Assembly: GCA_964406095.1 (NCBI GenBank)
Contig: CAYOQJ010000120.1
Span: forward strand, 1 to 64,000
Source: M55B167 sp964406095
GTDB lineage: Bacteria; Verrucomicrobiota; Kiritimatiellia; RFP12; UBA1067
Length of the DNA stretch: 64,000 bases
Reading direction: 5' to 3'
The notes beneath the pieces are model-generated. The model saw only the letters and a program-made list of their open reading frames with translations, was not told where the DNA came from and searched no databases. Shown piece after piece: positions 1 to 7,244 of this stretch; within the stretch, counting starts at the first letter, position 1; each line of letters starts with the position of its first letter. The translations under genes were made by a program, and so were the position numbers.

Positions 1-1
1 G

Positions 2-239
2 GTGGAATGTGGAATGTGGAAGGTGGGAGGTAGAAGGTGGAATGTGGAATGTGGAAGGTGGGAGGTGGGAGGTGGAATGTGGAAGGTGGGAGGTGGAATG
101 TAGAAGGTGGAAGGTGGGAGGTGGAATGTGGAAGGTGGAAGGTGGAATGTGGAATGTGGAAGGTGGAATGTGGAAGGTGGAAGGTGGAATGTGGAATGTG
201 GAAGGTGGGAGGTAGAAGGTGGAATGTGGGAGGTGGATT
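2..239. repeat. C-free heptanucleotide tandem repeat (33 units)
   Basis: Thirty-three consecutive 7-bp units run in perfect phase from 2 to 232, followed by one degenerate unit to 239. The variants are GTGGAAT, GTGGAAG, GTGGGAG and GTAGAAG. The + strand has no cytosine from 1 to 244, an extreme purine/T strand bias. Because 7 is not a multiple of 3 and no unit makes a stop, all three forward frames stay open; I do not regard this as coding. The array touches the left edge of the window, so its true length is unknown. The many GG pairs could support two-tier G-quadruplexes (inference). Confidence 0.95.
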
Positions 240-586
240 TTAAACCGCAAGGAACAAAGAGAAGATTAAAGGAAGAGCTTCGGGTACTCTGCGCTATGCC
301 CTATGCACTCTGCTCTACGCCGAAGTACGGCGGAGACAGAGGGGCAACTGTAGTAGTCGCTTTACCGTGTCACGGCGTAGCCAGCGTCAGCGGCGAAGAC
401 GGATAAGCGACATGCGGAGGTTCGCGGGTTTAGTCATCACGGCGGGTGGGGGCCCGTCTTCGCACGCTATGCCGAGGCAAGCACACCGCCCTACAGATGA
501 TGCCCCGCCGGCTATTCACGGTGGGTGTTGTCCACCATATCCATTGCGTCCATTATGTTCTTCTTTTCCTTTAAACCTTTAACCAG
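240..586. other. Non-coding spacer with short repeats
   Basis: No supported gene lies between the heptamer array and the structured leader of the aminotransferase gene. The stretch holds the left arm of a 27-bp inverted repeat (287-313) and GC-rich short palindromic text. The short open frames here have no recognisable domain, no ribosome-binding site and overlap one another, so they were not called. Confidence 0.6.
287..313. repeat. 27-bp inverted repeat, left arm
   Basis: Positions 287-313 are the reverse complement of 1861-1887 with a single mismatch over 27 bases. The two arms bracket the DegT aminotransferase gene. The core (GCGCTATGCCCTATGC) is itself made of two near-copies of a GC..TATGC word. 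It is either a dispersed intergenic repeat family or the ends of a small unit that carries the gene. Confidence 0.85.
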
Positions 587-660
587 CCCGCTCCGCGGGC
601 GATTGAACCAGCACTGCAGGTGCGTCTTGAATCAATCCGCCCCACGGGCGTTACAAGACG
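587..660 (+). promoter_or_regulatory. Chain of small hairpins in the aminotransferase leader
   Basis: Three short hairpins follow one another: CCCGC/GCGGG (587-591 with 595-599), GCAC/GTGC (611-614 with 620-623) and CGCCC/GGGCG (638-642 with 646-650). The third is enclosed by a second-level stem, CGTCTTG at 623-629 with CAAGACG at 654-660. The last base of this outer stem is also the first base of the GAGGA Shine-Dalgarno sequence (660-664), so folding could limit ribosome access. No known riboswitch family is recognised. Confidence 0.45.
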
Positions 661-670
661 AGGATTTTTT

Positions 671-1873
671 ATGAATAAACGCATATATCTTTCGCCGCCG
701 TGTATGTTCGGTAATGAGCGTGAGCTGGTTGATGAGGCTTTCGCTTCAAATTATATTGCTCCCTGTGGTCCGATGGTTGAGCGTTTTGAGCAGGCGCTTG
801 CAGAGCGTACGCAAGTGCCACATGTGTGCGCGCTTTCAAGTTGTACTGCGGGGTTGGATCTATTGTTTTATGAGTTGGATATTGGCAAAGGTGATCGGGT
901 GTTCTGTTCGAATCTGACTTTTGTGGCATCAATCGCGCCTGCGGCACATCGTGGAGCGATGCCGGTTTTTATTGGGTCGGATGAGGGCACTTGGACAATG
1001 TCGCCGGAACTGCTGTCGGAGGCGCTGCGGGATGCGGAGCGTGATGGCGTGCTACCAAAGGCTGTTGTGGCGGTCGACTTGTATGGGCAGTGCTGCGATT
1101 ATGATGCTATCGAGGGCTTGTGTGCACAGTATGGTGTGCCGTTGATAGTTGACGCGGCCGAGGCATTGGGGGCGGTTTATTACGGTAGTTATTGCGACCA
1201 CTCAGTGATCGCAATGGAGAGTGTAGAAGGGAAAAAAGAGCGTAATGCGGGGGATGCCGGCTGGGCCGGCGTATTCTCCTTCAACGGCAATAAGATCATA
1301 ACCTCCTCGGGTGGTGGGGCGCTGGTTTCACATGATGCCGAGGTGGTGCGTCGGGCACTGAAGAGTTCGCAGCAGAGTCGGGAGAGTGCGATGTGGTATG
1401 AACATTGTGAGCTTGGCTATAATTATCGGATGAGCAACATTGTGGCGGCGATCGGATTGGGTCAGTTATATAATCTTGAAAAAATTATTGAGAAAAAACG
1501 CACGATTTTTACAAGATATCATGAGCTGTTGAGTGATTGTGTCGATTTTATGCCTGAAGCTGAATACGGAATTGCCAATCGTTGGCTGACTGTGGCGCTG
1601 TTGCCCAAGGATGATGGTCAGCAGGGTGAACCGTCAAATCAGGTGATGCGGGTGATTCGCGCATTGGAAGAGCGAAATATTGAGTCGCGACCGGTTTGGA
1701 AACCGATGCATATGCAGCCGGTTTTCAGTGGCTGCAAGGTTTATGGCGAGCGGGTGGATCAGGAAATATTTGAACGCGGGATCTGTCTGCCCTCTGGAAT
1801 CGCTCTGGAAGATTATGATATTGAGCGTGTGGCACGGATTGTGAGTTTAGGTGTTAGGAGGCAGAGCGCATAG
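671..1873 (+). CDS. DegT/DnrJ/EryC1/StrS-family PLP sugar aminotransferase
   Basis: A 400-residue PLP-dependent aminotransferase of the type that adds an amino group to 4-keto-6-deoxy nucleotide sugars. The N-terminal text MNKRIYLSPPCMFGNE and the segment SFNGNKIITSSGGG are typical; K208 in the latter is the expected Schiff-base lysine. Start at 671 is preferred over an upstream in-frame start at 620, because GAGGA at 660-664 sits six bases before it and the family begins here. It precedes a PglF-type dehydratase, whose 4-keto product is a plausible substrate (inference). The stop codon lies inside the right arm of a 27-bp inverted repeat, so the last few residues come from repeat sequence. 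Confidence 0.9.
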   Translation: MNKRIYLSPPCMFGNERELVDEAFASNYIAPCGPMVERFEQALAERTQVPHVCALSSCTAGLDLLFYELDIGKGDRVFCSNLTFVASIAPAAHRGAMPVFIGSDEGTWTMSPELLSEALRDAERDGVLPKAVVAVDLYGQCCDYDAIEGLCAQYGVPLIVDAAEALGAVYYGSYCDHSVIAMESVEGKKERNAGDAGWAGVFSFNGNKIITSSGGGALVSHDAEVVRRALKSSQQSRESAMWYEHCELGYNYRMSNIVAAIGLGQLYNLEKIIEKKRTIFTRYHELLSDCVDFMPEAEYGIANRWLTVALLPKDDGQQGEPSNQVMRVIRALEERNIESRPVWKPMHMQPVFSGCKVYGERVDQEIFERGICLPSGIALEDYDIERVARIVSLGVRRQSA

Positions 1874-1887
1874 GGCATAGCGCAGAG
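1861..1887. repeat. 27-bp inverted repeat, right arm
   Basis: The reverse complement of 287-313 with one mismatch. It overlaps the final codons and the TAG stop (1871-1873) of the aminotransferase gene, so the insertion or spread of the repeat may have redefined that protein's C-terminus. Confidence 0.85.
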
Positions 1888-1913
1888 GGCATGAAGAGAG
1901 TAACGAGCTGGAG

Positions 1914-1953
1914 AAGCACGGTAAGCACGGTAAGCACGGTAAGCGAGTTAAGC
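1914..1953. repeat. 9-bp tandem repeat (AAGCACGGT x4)
   Basis: Four perfect copies of AAGCACGGT at 1914-1949 plus a partial fifth (AAGC). It lies in the 312-bp non-coding gap 1874-2185, which otherwise holds repeat-like GGGCAGAGGGCAGAGG text, TGTCCAC-type words near 2010-2030, and the hairpin at 2125-2167. Confidence 0.9.
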
Positions 1954-2124
1954 ATGGGGCAGAGGGCAGAGGAGAGAAATTCACACCTCTGCACACTGTC
2001 TACTTTGTCCACACCGTCCACCATCAGCTCGTTTTGCCTTGCGAAATATTAGTGTCTTTCGCGCAAAAATTTTCAACCACTTCAACCCTTTTCCCCATGC
2101 CCTCTGCTTCCTTCGTGCTGTAAA

Positions 2125-2167
2125 GTCGCGTTGTTTGCATATCAACTATGCACGACGCGGCTTTTTT
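2125..2167 (+). terminator. Terminator-like hairpin just upstream of the dehydratase gene
   Basis: Stem GTCGCGT (2125-2131) pairs with ACGCGGC (2155-2161) with one G-T pair. The inner stem TGCATA (2136-2141) pairs with TATGCA (2147-2152) around a 5-base loop, and six T follow (2162-2167). This has the form of an intrinsic terminator. Only 18 bases separate the T-tract from the next start codon, too few for a separate promoter. It may therefore end the aminotransferase transcript while a promoter inside or upstream reads through, or act as an attenuator. Confidence 0.6.
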
Positions 2168-2185
2168 GGTTTAATATGACAACTG

Positions 2186-4039
2186 ATGGAAAAATTGTTG
2201 AGCAACGCATTCATTATTTGGAAGGAGCGCCTGAGCGGAATGTTTATTGACACTCTGGTGATGGGCTTTGCTTACCTTTTGGCCATAATGCTGCGGTTTG
2301 AGTTCAATGCGCCGCACTGGGGCTGGTGGGGTGTTATTTACACCTTTGGGGTTGTGGTTGTGGTACAGTGGTTTTTTCTACTGATGTTCAAGTGCCATCG
2401 TACAATCTGGAGATATGTGACAGTCGGGGATGTACCGCGGTTTTTTGTTTCGGTGCTCTGTTCAACCTGTGTTCTGATTGTTCTGCGCCTGTTATTGCCG
2501 GGCAGGTTTTCACTGCGTCCGCCTCTGAGTGTGTCTCTTCTGAACGGGATGCTGTTATTCGGAGGTCTGCTGCTTGTACGTGTTTTCAGCCGACTGCTTT
2601 ACGCCGGCGGCGGTCTGCAGGGTGCGGTGGCTGAACCCAGGCGAGTAATTCTGGTTGGGGCTGGAGATGCAGGTAATACTGTTGTGCGTGAACTCAGAAA
2701 CAACAATCCGCGCAACTACAGACTGGTGGGTTTTTTGGATGATGATCCATCAAAACGGGGTGCTACCATCCAGGGTTATGCGGTGCTGGGAAAAATTGAT
2801 GATCTGCCTGAGATGGTACATCGATATCACGTTGATGAAGTTATCGTGACAATGGTTTGTGTGCCGAAAGAGGTTATCCGCAGAGTTTTTGCGCTTTGCA
2901 ACGCGCTGGATGTGGAGGTCAGGATTCTGCCGGCTTTTCATGAGCTGATAGACGGTTCGGTCAGAACCGACCGGCTGCGAAATGTCGAAATAGGTGACTT
3001 GCTGGGACGTGAGGAATCAAAATTTGATGATGCGCCGATTATCGAGATGCTTACGAATAAGAGTGTGTTGATCACCGGAGCGGGAGGATCGATTGGCAGC
3101 GAGCTTGCGCGTCAGACCGCGCGACTTGGTTCAGACTGCATAGTTTTGTTTGAACGTTATGAGAACGCGCTTTACAACATTGAACGTGAATTGCGTCGTG
3201 ATATGCCTGGCAATGTTCTGATACCGGTTGTCGGTGATGTGTGCGATACCGAACGCATTGAGATGGTTTTTGAGCGCTTTAAGCCGGAGATTGTTCTGCA
3301 TGCCGCCGCACACAAGCATGTTCCTATGATGGAACTTAATCCGGGTGAGTCATTTAAAAACAATGTTCTCGGGACAAAGGTTGTCGGAGAGGCGGCGGTC
3401 AGATTCGGTTCCGAACGATTTGTGCTGGTATCGACTGACAAAGCGGTTAATCCGGTTTGTGTGATGGGAGCCACCAAGCGCATGGCCGAGATGGTTGTGC
3501 AGTCGTTGAATCGGCGTGGATCAACGCTGTTTTCAGCGGTACGTTTCGGCAATGTGCTTGGTTCTTCGGGCTCGGTGGTTCCGCTTTTCAAAGAGCAGAT
3601 TGAGCGTGGCGGGCCGGTTACAGTCACACATCCGGAGATGCAACGCTACTTTATGACAATCGAGGAGGCAGTGCATCTGATTCTCCTTTCGGGCACACAA
3701 AGTAGTGGAGGCGAAATTTTTGTGCTTGATATGGGTCGCCCAGTGCGGATTCTTGAGATGGCGGAAGAGATGATCAGATTATCGGGGCTGATTCCCTACG
3801 AGGATATACCTATCAGGTTTATCGGCATTCGACCCGGAGAAAAACTGGCTGAAGAACTGGACGTTAGTGATGCTTCGGTGGTGCGGACTGAGCTGGCGCG
3901 TGTTTTTGTCAGCCGGATTAAACCGGCGGATGATGTGCAGGTCGATGATTTGTTGGAAAGTTGCCATCGTATTTGTCTCGGTGATGCCGACGAGAAAAGG
4001 GTCAGGCAGGAACTGATGCGACTTATGTATGAGAGTTAA
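2186..4039 (+). CDS. PglF/WbpM/CapD-family nucleotide-sugar 4,6-dehydratase
   Basis: A 617-residue membrane-anchored enzyme. About four N-terminal membrane helices (to about residue 140) are followed by a CoA-binding-3-like Rossmann domain (VGAGDAGNTVVREL, then GFLDDDPSKRG). The C-terminal SDR/epimerase domain has ITGAGGSIGSELARQ for NAD(P) binding and STDKAVNPVCVMGATKR. That motif places Met where classical SDRs have Tyr, as in the PglF/WbpM group. Expected reaction: UDP-HexNAc to UDP-4-keto-6-deoxy-HexNAc, feeding the DegT aminotransferase upstream (inference). No strong Shine-Dalgarno sequence precedes 2186. An ATG at 2240 follows AAGGAG at a long spacing, but starting there would trim the usual N-terminus. 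Confidence 0.9.
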   Translation: MEKLLSNAFIIWKERLSGMFIDTLVMGFAYLLAIMLRFEFNAPHWGWWGVIYTFGVVVVVQWFFLLMFKCHRTIWRYVTVGDVPRFFVSVLCSTCVLIVLRLLLPGRFSLRPPLSVSLLNGMLLFGGLLLVRVFSRLLYAGGGLQGAVAEPRRVILVGAGDAGNTVVRELRNNNPRNYRLVGFLDDDPSKRGATIQGYAVLGKIDDLPEMVHRYHVDEVIVTMVCVPKEVIRRVFALCNALDVEVRILPAFHELIDGSVRTDRLRNVEIGDLLGREESKFDDAPIIEMLTNKSVLITGAGGSIGSELARQTARLGSDCIVLFERYENALYNIERELRRDMPGNVLIPVVGDVCDTERIEMVFERFKPEIVLHAAAHKHVPMMELNPGESFKNNVLGTKVVGEAAVRFGSERFVLVSTDKAVNPVCVMGATKRMAEMVVQSLNRRGSTLFSAVRFGNVLGSSGSVVPLFKEQIERGGPVTVTHPEMQRYFMTIEEAVHLILLSGTQSSGGEIFVLDMGRPVRILEMAEEMIRLSGLIPYEDIPIRFIGIRPGEKLAEELDVSDASVVRTELARVFVSRIKPADDVQVDDLLESCHRICLGDADEKRVRQELMRLMYES

Positions 4040-4096
4040 CGGCGTTTGTTCGGTTGACACAGTGGTGTTCGGGTGCAATGGAGCAGGTGTTTTTTT

Positions 4097-5524
4097 ATGA
4101 AGGTGATTGTTATAGGAGCCGGGCCGGCCGGATTAACCGCGGCGTATCAGCTTGTAAAAAGAGGCGTTGAAGTGGAACTCTTTGAAGCGGATGTGCAGGT
4201 GGGAGGTATGGCGCGCAGTTTTGAGCTGTGGAATCAGCAGGTCGACTGTGGTCCGCACCGCTTCTTCAGCAGTGACCCGCGGGTTAATGAAATCTGGCTC
4301 GAGGCGGTTAAAGGTCGGTATGCCATGGTCTCACGACTGACACGTATATTTTACAGAGGGCATTTCTTCTATTATCCGCTGCGTGCTTTCAATGCCTTAT
4401 TCAATCTCGGTCCGTTGGAATCATTAAGATGCCTGGGTAGCTATCTGGTGGAAAAAACCGGTTTGACCGGCAAAAGAGATCAGAGCGCTTTTGAAGGCTG
4501 GGTTATTTCGCGTTTTGGCCGCCGACTTTACGAGATTTTTTTCAAGACCTACAGTGAGAAGCTTTGGGGTATTCCCTGCTCTGAGCTGGATGCTGATTTT
4601 GCGGCGCAGCGCATCAAAAATTTTTCGCTAGGTGAGGCATTAAAGTCGATTCTGCTGCCGCGGAGTCGAAAGAAGCACAAGACGCTGGTAGATGAATTCG
4701 CTTATCCGCACTCCGGTTCCGGATATGTTTATGAGCAAATGGCGGCGTTTGTTAAGCAGAATGGAGGCGTGGTACATTTTGGCACTCAGATCAAAAGAGT
4801 TCTGTTTCATGACGGTCGGGCGGTCGGGGTGCAGAGTGTCGCAGGTGACGAATACCATGGCGACCACGTTATTTCCTCGATGCCGCTGACCCAACTGGTG
4901 GCTGCAATGGATGGGGTGTCGCAGAGTGTTGCAAATGCCTGTGCGCACTTGAATTACAGAAACACGATTTTGATTTATCTCAAAGTGGGAAATGATGCAA
5001 TATTCCCCGACAATTGGCTGTATGTCCATGACAGCACTCTGCTGACTGGTAGGATTACCAATTTCAGGAACTGGGTGCCGGAGCTTTACGGTTCAGCAAC
5101 AAGTACGGTAATAGCGATGGAGTATTGGTGTTACAGCAATGATGAACTTTGGCACAGGTCGGATGCGCAATTGATCAAGCTGGCAAAGGATGAAATTGAA
5201 CACACGAGACTGGTGAATATTGATGAGGTGCAAGATGGCTTTGTAAAAAGGGTAGAACGCTGTTATCCGGTGTATGCGAAAGGTTATGGTGAGCAATTGA
5301 AGGTGGTCAAAAGTTACCTGGATGGATTTGATCGGCTTGCGGTGATCGGACGTTACGGTGCTTTTAAATATAACAATCAGGATCACAGTATTTTGATGGG
5401 GTTGCTTGCAGCAGAGAATATCTGCGATAATGCCGGGCATGATTTATGGTCTATTAATACCGATTATGTGTATCAGGAAGCGGCTGTAATAACACAGACA
5501 GGTCTGGTACTTACGAAAAGTTGA
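4097..5524 (+). CDS. FAD-dependent amine-oxidase/UDP-galactopyranose-mutase-like oxidoreductase
   Basis: A 475-residue flavoprotein beginning with the dinucleotide-binding motif VIVIGAGPAGLTAAYQL, an acidic strand end (LFEAD) and GGMARSFE. The sequence DCGPHRFFSSDP resembles the NAD(P)/FAD oxidoreductases found in surface-sugar clusters. The C-terminal GRYGAFKYNNQDHSILMG is the second FAD-contact region. The start at 4097 is chosen over an in-frame GTG at 4073 because GGAGCAGG (4080-4087) is well placed and the glycine-rich motif normally begins within a few residues. The substrate is unknown; a role in sugar or lipid-carrier modification is inferred only from its neighbours. Confidence 0.8.
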   Translation: MKVIVIGAGPAGLTAAYQLVKRGVEVELFEADVQVGGMARSFELWNQQVDCGPHRFFSSDPRVNEIWLEAVKGRYAMVSRLTRIFYRGHFFYYPLRAFNALFNLGPLESLRCLGSYLVEKTGLTGKRDQSAFEGWVISRFGRRLYEIFFKTYSEKLWGIPCSELDADFAAQRIKNFSLGEALKSILLPRSRKKHKTLVDEFAYPHSGSGYVYEQMAAFVKQNGGVVHFGTQIKRVLFHDGRAVGVQSVAGDEYHGDHVISSMPLTQLVAAMDGVSQSVANACAHLNYRNTILIYLKVGNDAIFPDNWLYVHDSTLLTGRITNFRNWVPELYGSATSTVIAMEYWCYSNDELWHRSDAQLIKLAKDEIEHTRLVNIDEVQDGFVKRVERCYPVYAKGYGEQLKVVKSYLDGFDRLAVIGRYGAFKYNNQDHSILMGLLAAENICDNAGHDLWSINTDYVYQEAAVITQTGLVLTKS

Positions 5525-5533
5525 AGTTGAATA

Positions 5534-7237
5534 ATGAAGAATCGGGATACGATTACTAAAATCATAAAACAAATTGCGCTTTCGTGGCGTCTGATTCTTT
5601 TTTTGCTGCTTTTTCCGATTTTCTGGCAGATGTACAAGACCATGATTGTGCATGTTACCAGCATGTTCAATGAGCCGCTGGAATCGATGTCACATGGCTG
5701 GCTGGTGCCATTGGTGTCCATTTACGCGGTCTGGATCCAGCGTGGTAAATTACGCAAAGCAGCAACGTATCCGTCATGGACGGGTTTGATCTTCACTTTC
5801 CTTTCTCTGATTGTATACTGGTTTGGTTGCCGAGGCGGACAGTCCCGGATTGAGCAGTTTTCACTGATCGGACTGCTCTGGTCTGTGCCCTTCGCCTTTT
5901 GGGGGTGGGAAGTGGCGCGATTACTAATATTCCCCGTGGGATATATGCTGTTTTCCGTTCCCTTGTCATCATTTCTCGACTTTTTTACAGTTACATTACG
6001 CCTGCTGTCCACCACCATAGTCTGTGGTTTTATGAACGGAGTCGGGTATGATGTGCAGCGTGTGGGCAATGCGCTTTTCTCTCGTATGCCGGATGCGCCC
6101 TTTGCACTCGATGTCGCCGATGGGTGCAGCGGAATAGAGTCGTTTTTCGCTGTGATGGCCTTGACCGCTGCATACGCATGGTTGAAGCAAAAAACACTGT
6201 TGCAGAAGATAATTCTGTTTTTTTTCGCTATTCCGGTTGCGGTGATCGGGAATTCGGTGCGTCTTATTTCGGATTGTCTGGTGGCGGTGAATTTCGGACA
6301 GGATGCGGTCGGTGGCTATTATCATGATTACTCCGGTTTCGCTATAGCGTTCCTCAATGTATTTCTTGTGGTGCAACTCAGCAATCTGGTTGCGAAATTG
6401 GATGATTGGGTGATCAATCACAAAAAAATACCGCAGATTTTGAAAGAGTCTCCGCCGGTTTCTTCCAGAACTGAAAAAGGTTGCCATCTGCTCCGATGTG
6501 CTCTGCCGGTTGTTACGGTTATAATGATAATATGGTTTGCGGTTTCCAGTCGCTTTACAGCTGAACCGTTTTATGACAGTGCTGATTTTGTCGCCCAATC
6601 GTTGCCTGAGCAGGTGCTTGATTTCACTGGCGAGGTGCCACTGTTTTGTCATAACGAAAAATGCCTGATGGTTACGACGGAAGAGCAACTTCTGAATGCC
6701 GGTCAAGTCGCAGGTAATTTTCAATGTCCGGCCTGCGGTGGACCAATGAATATCAAATCGCTGGGAGAGATGACCGACACCCCTACGGATACTGCTGTTT
6801 TAAAGCGCAACTATCGCTCTCCCGATGGGATGGTTTATAATCTGAATGTGGTTATCGGCGGGCGTAATCGTTACAGCATTCATCGAGCTGAGCAGTGTCT
6901 GCCAGCTCAGGGTTTTCTGATGGAACAGACGAGGGTCAAAGCCCTCAAAATTGCCGATGATACTTACTTGAAGGTACGCAAAATTGACGCCAGCCGTCAG
7001 GGGGTGCATGGTGCAACTCTGGTGTACTGGTTTGCCAGCAGGCATCATGTCTGCTGTTCGCATGCGGAAAGAATTTTACTTGATGTCTGGGATCGTTCCA
7101 TTCACAATAAGATCAACCGTTGGGTGATGTTTGCGGCTTTTATTCCTTCCGGGCTCGATTCGCCTGAGAGTGTGGCACGTTTTGAAGAGTTTATTTCTGA
7201 GCTCTACCCGCAAATTTATCTAGAAAGCAGGAGATAG
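5534..7237 (+). CDS. Exosortase fused to EpsI-like domain, with four-Cys cluster
   Basis: A 567-residue protein. Residues 1 to about 300 are a polytopic exosortase core with the expected triad: C198 in DGCSGIES, R243 in GNSVR and H264 in HDYSGF. A further membrane helix near 330 leads into an extracytoplasmic region. There C372-x4-C377 and C398-PA-C401 (CPACGG) form a four-cysteine cluster that looks like a zinc ribbon. It is followed by an EpsI/DUF3485-like domain (SIHRAEQCLPAQGF). Exosortases are thought to process C-terminal sorting signals (PEP-CTERM type) on proteins bound for the surface, and EpsI-like domains are common partners. No PEP-CTERM substrate was recognised in this window. 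The gene sits in an operon with glycan-biosynthesis genes, as usual. Confidence 0.9.
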   Translation: MKNRDTITKIIKQIALSWRLILFLLLFPIFWQMYKTMIVHVTSMFNEPLESMSHGWLVPLVSIYAVWIQRGKLRKAATYPSWTGLIFTFLSLIVYWFGCRGGQSRIEQFSLIGLLWSVPFAFWGWEVARLLIFPVGYMLFSVPLSSFLDFFTVTLRLLSTTIVCGFMNGVGYDVQRVGNALFSRMPDAPFALDVADGCSGIESFFAVMALTAAYAWLKQKTLLQKIILFFFAIPVAVIGNSVRLISDCLVAVNFGQDAVGGYYHDYSGFAIAFLNVFLVVQLSNLVAKLDDWVINHKKIPQILKESPPVSSRTEKGCHLLRCALPVVTVIMIIWFAVSSRFTAEPFYDSADFVAQSLPEQVLDFTGEVPLFCHNEKCLMVTTEEQLLNAGQVAGNFQCPACGGPMNIKSLGEMTDTPTDTAVLKRNYRSPDGMVYNLNVVIGGRNRYSIHRAEQCLPAQGFLMEQTRVKALKIADDTYLKVRKIDASRQGVHGATLVYWFASRHHVCCSHAERILLDVWDRSIHNKINRWVMFAAFIPSGLDSPESVARFEEFISELYPQIYLESRR

Positions 7238-7244
7238 TTGACAC

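Noticed and set aside
9..243. Open frames on the + strand through the heptamer array giving Gly/Trp/Val/Glu-rich repeat peptides
   Set aside because: All three frames are open only because the unit lacks stops; there is no ribosome-binding site, and the encoded text is a mechanical result of the 7-bp repeat.
1914..1953. Possible CRISPR array
   Set aside because: The 9-bp units are directly adjacent with no spacers, and no cas gene is present; no CRISPR array was seen anywhere in the window.
5996..6724. 242-codon minus-strand open frame inside the exosortase gene
   Set aside because: It is antisense to conserved exosortase motifs, with no recognisable domain and no ribosome-binding site.
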